A DNA stretch of 14,774 nucleotides, taken from NCBI GenBank assembly GCA_046155505.1, contig JBJXFK010000359.1, positions 1 to 14,774 on the forward strand, read 5' to 3'. The notes beneath the pieces were generated by a model, which did no database searches, was not told the DNA's origin, and worked only from the letters and a program-made list of their open reading frames with translations. The DNA comes from JBJXFK01 sp046155505. Lineage in GTDB: Bacteria > Planctomycetota > Phycisphaerae > UBA1845 > Fen-1342. Position 1 is the first letter of the stretch; each line of letters opens with the position of its first letter. Shown in pieces: positions 6,249 to 12,889 of this stretch. The translations under genes were made by a program, and so were the position numbers.

Positions 6249-6480
6249 TTACAAGGCAGGTCGGCGGCTGTGCGGTCGATGAAACCCACGGCAACTCCGG
6301 CCCGCAACCGCGACTCTTGCGCCACGTTTGCTGCGCACCGCGCACTGAACACTGAGCACTGAGCACTGAGCACTGAACCCTGACCCCCAAACCCTGAACC
6401 CTATCCGCACCAATCCGTGAAAATCCGTGTTATCCGTGGCAACATCTCTGTGGCCTCTGTGCACTCTGTGGCTACACCCG
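6249..6480. repeat. Low-complexity tandem-word region
   Basis: The gap 6100-6585 holds no convincing gene beyond the candidate promoters. Its centre is a run of different short tandem words: heptamer ACTGAGC/ACTGAAC about five times (6342-6378), CCCTGAACCCT words (6376-6402), ATCCGTG three times (6412-6438), and TCTGTGG/CTCTGTG words (6449-6472). On the minus strand these read CACGGAT and CCACAGAG words. Translations of such words (for example HRGHRDVATDNTD) are familiar to me from spurious planctomycete ORFs, though this was not searched. Confidence 0.75.
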
Positions 6481-6530
6481 CCCCGCTCGGCTTCGCGCAA
6501 AATTTACGATGATCGCACATCTTCATGCGG

Positions 6531-6536
6531 TATAAT
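6531..6536 (+). promoter_or_regulatory. Candidate -10 box TATAAT
   Basis: A perfect TATAAT lies 49 bases before the ATG at 6586 in otherwise GC-rich sequence. No convincing -35 box sits at 16-18 bases; TTTACG at 6503-6508 is too far. A small hairpin (ACTGA-TTTT-TCAGT) follows in the leader. Confidence 0.35.
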
Positions 6537-6585
6537 TGCCCACCGGCGAATCACTGATTTTTCAGTCAGCGGAAAGAGGTGCAAT

Positions 6586-7332
6586 ATGACAAGCATTCGA
6601 ATCTTCGCGCTCAGCACGATCTTGCTCGTACCGACCGCGCTTGGCCAGTGGAGTGAATCCGGCGACGCCGGCGAACTGCCTGCGTCGGCGCAGCGCTGCG
6701 TCGGCAACGGTTCACTGACCTCCATCAACGGCGTGCATGACCCGAACGATGCCGACATGTACGAGATCGAAATCAACAACCCTGGCGCATTCTCGGCCAC
6801 CGTCGCTGCGGGAGCGAATCTCGATTCGCAGTTGTTCCTGTTCGACGCGCAGGGATTCGGCGTGGCGCATCACGACGATGTCTCCAGCCAGAATCGCCGC
6901 TCGCGCCTGACCAACCGGTTCGTCAGCGAGTCGGGCGGCTACTACCTCGCCATCTCCGGCTGGAATCGCGATCCCGTGGATGAATTCAAACTGCGCATTT
7001 GGAACGACACGCCGACAACGATCGAACGCGCGCCCGACGGCCCGGCCGCCGACGAGAGAATCGCCGGCTGGCTCGACGCAAGCGGCACGCCGAGCGCGGG
7101 GCCATACACGATTCTCATCACGGGCGCGCGACTCATAGATGATGATCCACCGGCATGCCCCGGCGACGTCGATGGCGATCAAGACGTCGATCTCGTCGAT
7201 CTGGCGACGTTGCTGTCCAACTTTGGACTGCCAAGCGGTGCAACGCTTTCGCAAGGCGACCTCGACGGGGATGGTGACGTGGACCTCGTCGATCTGGCGA
7301 CGTTGCTCACGAATTTCGGGCTGAGCTGCTGA
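6586..7332 (+). CDS. Secreted PPC-like protein with dockerin-like C-terminus
   Basis: The 248-residue product is exported: the signal peptide is residues 1-20 (IRIFALSTILLVPTALG). Residues about 40-182 resemble a PPC (pre-peptidase C-terminal) beta-sandwich: DADMYEIEINNPGAFSATV, LDSQLFLFDAQGFGVA, GGYYLAISGWN, GPYTILITG. Residues 193-248 are two dockerin-like EF-hand repeats, GDVDGDQDVDLVDLATLLSN and GDLDGDGDVDLVDLATLLTN, each with Asp at loop positions 1, 3, 5, 7, 9 and 12, so calcium binding is likely. The last residue is Cys, and another Cys (191) opens the dockerin region. There is no catalytic domain; a cell-surface or binding role is inference. The ATG at 6586 follows AAAGAGG; the frame is open upstream only through repeat words. 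Confidence 0.85.
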   Translation: MTSIRIFALSTILLVPTALGQWSESGDAGELPASAQRCVGNGSLTSINGVHDPNDADMYEIEINNPGAFSATVAAGANLDSQLFLFDAQGFGVAHHDDVSSQNRRSRLTNRFVSESGGYYLAISGWNRDPVDEFKLRIWNDTPTTIERAPDGPAADERIAGWLDASGTPSAGPYTILITGARLIDDDPPACPGDVDGDQDVDLVDLATLLSNFGLPSGATLSQGDLDGDGDVDLVDLATLLTNFGLSC

Positions 7333-7370
7333 CGATCGACTGTAGTCTCAATGGGACTGGCTACGAATTT

Positions 7371-7433
7371 CGGCTCGGCTCGCTGCGCTCGCGTTCACTC
7401 GCTTGCGCGTCGCGTTCGGATTGCTGGTGCGAT
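7371..7433 (+). repeat. 63 bp direct repeat, copy 1
   Basis: It matches 7591-7653 at 59 of 63 positions, same orientation. It is built of CGGCTCGGCTCGCTGCGCTC-type words. It lies in the 388-base convergent gap 7333-7720, which holds no gene that I can see. Confidence 0.85.
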
Positions 7434-7539
7434 CGAGCGGATCAACGTGCGCGTCCGAACCCGGAGCGCGATCGCCGGGGTTATGTGCGCGAAGCGAACG
7501 GTCGGAAGATTCGAGCAGTGATTCCGTCGAGCGGCTTAC

Positions 7540-7567
7540 CCCGCTCGCTCGCGCTCGGGGTTCGGAT
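7540..7567 (+). repeat. CCCGCTCGCTYGCGCTCGGG word
   Basis: This 28 nt element matches 706-733 in the flgI-flgJ gap at 26 of 28 positions, including the trailing TTCGGAT. It is another shared piece of the intergenic repeat mosaic. Confidence 0.75.
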
Positions 7568-7590
7568 GGGCTGGCGCATCGCGCTCGGCT

Positions 7591-7653
7591 CGGCTCGGCT
7601 CGCTGCGCTCGCGTTCACTCGCTAGCGCGTCGCGTTCGGATCGCTGACGCGAT
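7591..7653 (+). repeat. 63 bp direct repeat, copy 2
   Basis: Second copy of the 7371-7433 element, 59 of 63 identical. Most differences are in the last 25 bases. It is followed closely by the 8 bp tandem at 7667-7714. Confidence 0.85.
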
Positions 7654-7666
7654 GTGTCAAGCCGCT

Positions 7667-7714
7667 CCGTTGTCCCGTTGTCCCGTTGTTCCGTTGTTCC
7701 GTTGTTCCATTGTT
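7667..7714. repeat. 8 bp tandem repeat CCGTTGTY, six units
   Basis: Six consecutive octamers: CCGTTGTC twice, CCGTTGTT three times, CCATTGTT once. They end just downstream of the SDR stop codon. On the minus strand they read as GGAACAAC words. Confidence 0.85.
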
Positions 7715-7720
7715 CCCGTC

Positions 7721-8506
7721 TTACATGCTGCTGAGCCGTCCGCCATCCACTGGCAGGTTGATCCCCGTCACATACGACGCCTCGCTCGATGCCAAGAACG
7801 CCACTGCAGCCGCGATCTCTTCCGGGCGCGCGAAGCGACCCATTGGCACAGTTGCTTCGGTGGCGCGTTCCACTTCTTCCAGCGGTTTGCCCTCGCGCTC
7901 GGCCCGCGCCTTGAACAGTTCGCGCAGACGCGAAGTCGAAGTGAACCCCGGCAGCACGTTGTTCACCGTGATGCCGAACGGTGCCAGCTCGCGGGCCATC
8001 GTCTTGGCCCACGCCGCCACGGCCCAGCGCGTAGTGTTCGACACGCCGAGGCCCGGAATCGGCTCGCGCACCGACGTCGAGATGATATTGATGATCCGCC
8101 CGAAGCCCGCCTGCCGCATGCTGGGCACAATGGTCTGCACCAGTGCGTGATTGCACAAAACGTGCATCGTCATCGCGCTGAGAAACTCGTCGGGCCGCGC
8201 GTTGAGAATCGGCCCGCTCGACGGCCCGCCGGTGTTGTTGACCAGAATGTGTACCGCGCCGTGCGAGTCGATCCAGCGCTGCACCTTGGTCCGCAGCGCA
8301 TCGGGATCGCGAAAATCCGCGGCGATCGCGTCGTGCGATTGATTGTTCGAGCGATCGAGCAGCGAATGTACGGCGTGCAGTGCCGACTCGTCGCGCGCGA
8401 CCAGCGTGAGCTGCGCACCCTGTTTGGCGAGCAGCTCGGCCGTCGCGCGACCGATGCCCTGCGTGCTGCCGCAGACGAGCGCACGTTTGCCGCGTAAGTC
8501 GAACAT
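7721..8506 (-). CDS. SDR oxidoreductase without the canonical YxxxK
   Basis: This 261-residue protein is a short-chain dehydrogenase/reductase of FabG-like build. It has the Rossmann motif GSTQGIG (13-19), NNTGG (90-94) in place of NNAG, the IISTS strand with Ser143/145, and the C-terminal PVDGG. Where classical SDRs have YxxxK, it reads SNTTR (156-160) before WAVAAWAKTMAREL, so Tyr is replaced by Ser and Lys by Arg. This resembles the BKR-like SDR subgroup known for an imperfect catalytic tetrad. The substrate is unknown; a ketoacyl-type reductase is one option. The ATG at 8506 has GAGGTG upstream. The gene lies 48 bases after fabI on the same strand and is probably cotranscribed, which suggests but does not prove a lipid-related role. 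Confidence 0.88.
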   Translation of the reverse strand: MFDLRGKRALVCGSTQGIGRATAELLAKQGAQLTLVARDESALHAVHSLLDRSNNQSHDAIAADFRDPDALRTKVQRWIDSHGAVHILVNNTGGPSSGPILNARPDEFLSAMTMHVLCNHALVQTIVPSMRQAGFGRIINIISTSVREPIPGLGVSNTTRWAVAAWAKTMARELAPFGITVNNVLPGFTSTSRLRELFKARAEREGKPLEEVERATEATVPMGRFARPEEIAAAVAFLASSEASYVTGINLPVDGGRLSSM

Positions 8507-8554
8507 CGAGCACCTCGTGAGCCGTCAGCTATCAGCCGTCAACGCGACACCGCA

Positions 8555-9328
8555 TTACCAACCGATCGTCGAATAGCCCGCATCGACGTAATGCACCTCG
8601 CCGGTCACGCCGCTCGACAGATCGCTGAGGAAATAAAGCCCGCTCTTGCCGACTTCCTCGGCTTCGACATTGCGGGCCAGCGGCGCTTTGGTCGGGTAGT
8701 GTTCGAGAATCGTCGAGAAGCCGCCGACGCCCGCCGACGACAGCGTGCGCACCGGCCCGGCAGAGATCGCGTTCACGCGAATCTTCCGCTCGCGACCCAG
8801 CTCTGCGGCTAGGTAACGCGTGCTGGCTTCGAGGGCCGCCTTGCACACGCCCATCATGTTGTAATTGGGCACGACCTTCACCGCGCCGAGATACGAGAGC
8901 GTGAGCACCGACCCGCCGTCGTTCATGAACGGCAGGCCGTGCTGGCAGAGCGCGACAAGCGAATAGGCGCTGATGTCCAGCGCCTGAGCAAAGTCGGCGC
9001 GCGAAGTTTTGTAGAACGGGTTGGTCAGGCAATCACGGCTCGCGTATGCGATCGCGTGGACGATGAAGTCGAACTTGCCCATCTGCTCGTGGGCCTGGTG
9101 AAACGCTTCGCGAATCTGGTCGTCGCTGCTCACATCGCAGGGCAGGATGACCTTCGCGCCGATCGGCTCGGCGAGCTGCCGTACGCGGCGTTCCATTTTG
9201 GGCCCTGGCAGGTGATTGAACGCCAGCTCCGCCCCTTCCTTGTGTGCATACTCGGCGATATGCCACGCCAGCGAGTGATCGTTCGCCACGCCGAAGATGA
9301 AGCCCTTTTTGCCGCTGAGCAAACCCAT
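8555..9328 (-). CDS. fabI: Enoyl-[acyl-carrier-protein] reductase FabI
   Basis: FabI carries out the last reduction of each fatty-acid elongation cycle, trans-2-enoyl-ACP to acyl-ACP with NADH or NADPH, in the cytoplasm. The 257-residue product (E. coli 262) begins MGLLSGKKGFIFGVANDHSL, with the FabI-type nucleotide-binding loop. The active site is complete: LSYLGAVKVVPNYNMMGVCK gives Tyr146, Tyr156 and Lys163, the same numbers as E. coli. RVNAISAGPVRTL and the C-terminal SGVTGEVHYVDAGYS also match. The triclosan-sensitive glycine 93 of E. coli corresponds to Ala94, as in many FabI. The ATG at 9328 has GGGAGG six bases upstream; the frame is open further back only through repeat sequence. The SDR gene follows. 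Confidence 0.96.
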   Translation of the reverse strand: MGLLSGKKGFIFGVANDHSLAWHIAEYAHKEGAELAFNHLPGPKMERRVRQLAEPIGAKVILPCDVSSDDQIREAFHQAHEQMGKFDFIVHAIAYASRDCLTNPFYKTSRADFAQALDISAYSLVALCQHGLPFMNDGGSVLTLSYLGAVKVVPNYNMMGVCKAALEASTRYLAAELGRERKIRVNAISAGPVRTLSSAGVGGFSTILEHYPTKAPLARNVEAEEVGKSGLYFLSDLSSGVTGEVHYVDAGYSTIGW

Positions 9329-9430
9329 ATGCAGCCTCCCAAAGGTCGAATTGGGGAGTGTAGCGGTTTGCGACGGCGGCAGAAAGGAACGCGAATTCGG
9401 GATCGCGGGCGCGGGGCGCGGGGGCGTTGG

Positions 9431-9450
9431 GGGACCGGTCTCCGACCGGT
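9431..9450. repeat. GGGACCGGTCTCCGACCGGT repeat
   Basis: Identical to 570-589. The match continues through TTTCTTC after one variable base and includes two more G upstream. It contains the inverted halves ACCGGT/ACCGGT, and a degenerate relative (GAGACCGGTCCGGCGACCGG) lies at 9481-9500. The 205-base gap 9329-9533 holds nothing else that I recognise. Confidence 0.8.
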
Positions 9451-9533
9451 CTTTCTTCCATTTGAACCCCGCGCCGCCGCGAGACCGGTCCGGCGACCGG
9501 CCCCGCACGCGTGTGCTGTGCGAAAGAACGCGA

Positions 9534-12500
9534 TCAGCAATCCGTTCCGAAGACGCTCAGCAAGGTCGCCAGATCGGAGAGATCAACGCCGCCATCGCCG
9601 TCGAGGTCGCCGTCTTCCCAGGTCGCGCCCGTTTGAATGCCGAAGTTCGAAAGCAGGATCGCCAGATCGACCAGATCGACTTCGGCGTCATAGTTCACAT
9701 CGCCGGTCAAACGCGTAACGGTCAGCGTCGCTGCCGCGCTGAGCGTCGTGCAGCCGGTCGAATTGAGTCGCACGAGCACCGAGTAATCGCCTGCGTCGCT
9801 CGGCGTCGCCGCGTCGATCAGCAAAATCTGTCCAGTCGCGCCCGCGATCGGCGTGCCATCAAGACGCCACTGATAGGTGAACGAGCTCGGCACACCCTCC
9901 GGCGTTACGCTCAGCACCGCGGGCGTTCCGGCGCACACGGTCTGGTCGGTCGGCGGGGCGAGAATTACCGGCGACTCGAGCAGCGAGATCGTCGCCGAAT
10001 TGCTCTGCACCGTGCCGCAGGCGTTGGTCAGTCGCACGTAGTACGTGCCCGCGTCGGTGGCCGTTGTCGAGGCAATGTTGAGGATCGGCGCGGTTTCACC
10101 GTCGATTACCGCGTCGTTGCGGTACCACTGATACGTAATCGTGCCGGGTCCGGACGCGGCGACGCTGAGCGCTACCGCCGAGCCGGTACATACTTCACGA
10201 TTCGACGGCTGCGTCGAAACTTGGATCGGCGGCTGAACGCTGAGCAATGCGCCCGCGCTCGTGTCGCTGCCGCACGAATTGCTCACGGTGACCGAGTAGA
10301 CGCCGCCGTCCGCGCCGCTCGTGCCCGAGATTTGCAGTGTCGCGGTGCTTGCGCCGAATACGAAGCTGCCGGTGCCCGTCGGGCCGTCGGTCAAGACGGT
10401 CTCGCCGCGCCGCCACGAATAGCTAAACTCTGCGCCGCTCGATGCGACCACTGTCAGCGTCGCGGTCGCGCCGGTGCAAACATCAGTCGCGACCGGATCC
10501 GTCTCGACTTGCGGCACGAGGTCGAATTCGCATTCGTCGGGAAGGTTGTTCGCGTTGCAGTCGATCGAATCGCCGAGATCGATGTCCCACGCGTCGGCGC
10601 GACCGTTGCTGTTGCAGTCGGAACTGCAAACCGCCGTCGCGGCGATGTACCGCGGTCGATCCAGCCCGCTGGCGAACACGCCGAGGAACGCACCGGTGTT
10701 GACGTTGTAGCGCAGAATCTGATTCGTCAGTCGGCTGGCGACCGAGAGTTCGCCCGACGCGGTAACGTGCATGCCATACGGCTGCGAAAGCCCGCCGCTG
10801 CCGCTCGCGACGAGCGTGCCCAGGCACGTTCCGGTCGGTGAATAACGGATGACGGAGTTCGTCCGCAGGCTCGACACGAGCAGATTGCCGAACGGATCGA
10901 TGAGCAGGCCGCTGGGCAGATCAAGGCCGCAGCCCGAGGCCGCAATGCGTGCGACGGTGCCTGTGTCGGTCAGTTCGACGACGATGTCGGATTCTTCGGC
11001 GGCAACGAGCAGTCGTCCGTCGGGGCGAATCGCGAGCGCGCCGGGCGTCGTGATGCCGAACGAGCCGAGGTTCGAGAACACGGTGGATTGGTCCGGATCA
11101 TCGAGATCGAAGCGCACGACGTTGTTGGTCGTATAGCCGGTGACATACAGCCAGCGTTCCGCGCCGCTTTCGTACACACCGACGCCGACCGGTGCGAGTA
11201 ACGGTGCCGATGCGGACGGGTGATAGCGATCCAGTTCGGCACCGGTGCGCCAGTCATACTTAACGATTACGTTGCCGGTCGAGTCGACCACATAGAGGTT
11301 GCCGGTCGAGTCCGCCGCGACGCCGTTGGGGAACACGAGCGTGCCGGTCGGCACGAGCGTGCGCTGGGTCGAGCCGTCGGTGGTGTCGAGCGCGGCCACA
11401 CTCGGGCCGATGCCGATCGAGTTGGCCGAGTTCGTCACGTAGAAGACGGGGATCGGATCGAAGATAGACAGTATCGCGTCAAAGCTGATCGCCGAGCCGC
11501 AGCCGTTGGAAACGCGGACGGAATATTCGCCCGAGTCGGCCACGTCGGCGTTGTCGATGCTGAGCTGCGCCGTCAAGCTGCCCGAAATCGTGCCGCCGCC
11601 GATCGACGGTCCGTCGACGAGATCGACGCCGTTACGCCGCCATTGATAGAGCAAGCTGTCGCCGCTCGCCGTTACGGAATAAGTGATGTCGGTGCCGCCG
11701 CAATTGGAGGCGTTCGTCGGATGCGCGGTGATCGTCGGGATCAGCGTTTCCTCGCACTCGTCCGGCGTGCCGTTGCCGTTGCAATCCTGGCTGGTGCCGT
11801 TGGTGATGTCGTCGGCGTCGAGAATGCCATTGGTGTTGCAGTCGGCGACTTGATAGATATTGAACTCAAATGGCGCTCCGTTGAGGTTCATGTTGGTGGT
11901 GGTGCGTCCGCGAACCGTGGCAAAAAGCTGCCGATTCGGGCCGGGTTCGAGGCCGACGATCGGTGCCTGCTCCGGCACGACGAACGAAAAGCGGGCGAGC
12001 ACGGTGTTGTTGAGCGGCGCGTTGATGATGTCGAACCAGGCCAGCGGAATTTCCGATCCGTCGCCGCTCACGCCGCGAATGCGCGTCGGCGTGGAGATGA
12101 TCGACGGATTGGGCGGACAGGCGGCGGGGTCGGGCGATGGTAGACCGGGAGAGGCGAACGTCGGATCGACCACGAAGCGCGTGCCGGGGCCGGTGAAGAA
12201 CGTGTCGTACATGTCGCTGCGCGCGTTGTTAGTGGGATTGAACGTGAGTACCGGCACACTCAAATTGTGAACGTAGCAGATCTCGTTCGGGTCGTTTGGC
12301 GGGCTGCTGCTCGACACGCGTTGATCATTTGAGTGCCAGATCGAGCCGGTGCCGACGACGTCGACTTCGACCTCCGACCCGGTCCAATCTGCTGTGTCGG
12401 TGTCGCCGCGCATGTCAAACGTGAAGTGCGTGCTGCCGCGACTAAATATGTCGCCGTTAATGAGATTTGTGACCGTCGTAGGGTTATCGACAAGCGTTGT

Positions 12501-12566
12501 TGTCTGGGCAATCGCGCATGTGACAACGGCACAAACACAGGTTGTTGCGAGGATCTGCTTCAACAT
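9534..12566 (-). CDS. Large secreted Ig-like/NHL-propeller protein with dockerin tail
   Basis: The 1010-residue product has a signal peptide (LKQILATTCVCAVVTCAIA). Residues about 21-240 form an N-terminal domain that I do not recognise. Residues 242-272 are a calcium-type DCNTNGILDADD...DCNGNGTPDECE motif. About 276-368 is an Ig-like domain (YQWRRNG...SGEYSVRVSNGCG). About 370-645 are NHL-like propeller blades (FPNGVAADSTGNLYVVDSTG; LPSGLLIDPFGNLLVSS). A second DCNSNGRADAWD...DCNANNLPDECE motif is at 650-680. Three more Ig-like domains span about 682-778, 779-862 and 863-951. Residues 954-1010 are two dockerin-like repeats (GDVNYDAEVDLVDLAILLSN; GDLDGDGGVDLSDLATLLSV) ending in Cys. The start ATG at 12566 has GGAG six bases upstream; an in-frame upstream start at 12629 would push the signal peptide inward. 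It is probably a surface or matrix protein; function unknown. Confidence 0.9.
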   Translation of the reverse strand: MLKQILATTCVCAVVTCAIAQTTTLVDNPTTVTNLINGDIFSRGSTHFTFDMRGDTDTADWTGSEVEVDVVGTGSIWHSNDQRVSSSSPPNDPNEICYVHNLSVPVLTFNPTNNARSDMYDTFFTGPGTRFVVDPTFASPGLPSPDPAACPPNPSIISTPTRIRGVSGDGSEIPLAWFDIINAPLNNTVLARFSFVVPEQAPIVGLEPGPNRQLFATVRGRTTTNMNLNGAPFEFNIYQVADCNTNGILDADDITNGTSQDCNGNGTPDECEETLIPTITAHPTNASNCGGTDITYSVTASGDSLLYQWRRNGVDLVDGPSIGGGTISGSLTAQLSIDNADVADSGEYSVRVSNGCGSAISFDAILSIFDPIPVFYVTNSANSIGIGPSVAALDTTDGSTQRTLVPTGTLVFPNGVAADSTGNLYVVDSTGNVIVKYDWRTGAELDRYHPSASAPLLAPVGVGVYESGAERWLYVTGYTTNNVVRFDLDDPDQSTVFSNLGSFGITTPGALAIRPDGRLLVAAEESDIVVELTDTGTVARIAASGCGLDLPSGLLIDPFGNLLVSSLRTNSVIRYSPTGTCLGTLVASGSGGLSQPYGMHVTASGELSVASRLTNQILRYNVNTGAFLGVFASGLDRPRYIAATAVCSSDCNSNGRADAWDIDLGDSIDCNANNLPDECEFDLVPQVETDPVATDVCTGATATLTVVASSGAEFSYSWRRGETVLTDGPTGTGSFVFGASTATLQISGTSGADGGVYSVTVSNSCGSDTSAGALLSVQPPIQVSTQPSNREVCTGSAVALSVAASGPGTITYQWYRNDAVIDGETAPILNIASTTATDAGTYYVRLTNACGTVQSNSATISLLESPVILAPPTDQTVCAGTPAVLSVTPEGVPSSFTYQWRLDGTPIAGATGQILLIDAATPSDAGDYSVLVRLNSTGCTTLSAAATLTVTRLTGDVNYDAEVDLVDLAILLSNFGIQTGATWEDGDLDGDGGVDLSDLATLLSVFGTDC

Positions 12567-12590
12567 CTTTTTCTCCACAACAGAATTGGC

Positions 12591-12614
12591 GACGCGGTGT
12601 ATGACCGCCGCGTC
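12591..12614. other. Hairpin in the leader of the Ig-like protein gene
   Basis: GACGCGG (12591-12597) pairs with CCGCGTC (12608-12614) around a ten-base loop, ending 14 bases upstream of the Shine-Dalgarno of the 9534-12566 gene. A role is not established. Confidence 0.4.
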
Positions 12615-12728
12615 ATTTGCTGACGACAAGGGATAGCCTAGCGTAGGTCGGCGTGCGATGGAACGAAAATATTGGCCGATCGGACACTACACCGCCGAAT
12701 CCCCGGCGGGCCGATTTGCAAGCAAAAG

Positions 12729-12829
12729 CCGCGCGGTTTCCCGCGCGGTGCGTGAAACGACGCCGGCGCTCGCGTATGTCGCGTTCGGTACGTCGGTTGC
12801 GCACTCCCCCGCGCCGCGACGACGCGGCG
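12729..12829. other. Two GC hairpins in the divergent promoter gap
   Basis: The 323-base divergent gap 12567-12889 contains no gene that I can support. Hairpin 1 (12729-12748) is CCGCGCGG-TTTC-CCGCGCGG; on the minus strand it has a GAAA loop followed by CTTTTGCTT, like a weak terminator. Hairpin 2 (12812-12829) is CGCCGCG-ACGA-CGCGGCG. Promoters for both flanking genes must lie here, but no convincing -35/-10 pair was found. Confidence 0.5.
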
Positions 12830-12889
12830 TGCATACACTTCACGCATCAAAGTTTGGTATCGTCTGGTGGATCGCGCAACGAGGATCAA

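Noticed and set aside
6249..6500. An 83-codon minus-strand frame (HRGHRDVATDNTD...)
   Set aside because: It is a translation of tandem words only, with no start signal and no protein-like composition.
7371..7714. CRISPR array
   Set aside because: There are only two 63 bp copies, no regular spacers, the octamers are contiguous, and no cas genes are present.
7844..7855. TGGCACAGTTGC as a sigma-54 promoter
   Set aside because: The GG to GC spacing is seven instead of ten, and it lies inside the SDR coding region.
9297..10841. A 514-codon plus-strand open frame
   Set aside because: It is antisense to fabI and the Ig-like protein gene, Arg-rich, with no signal or domain.
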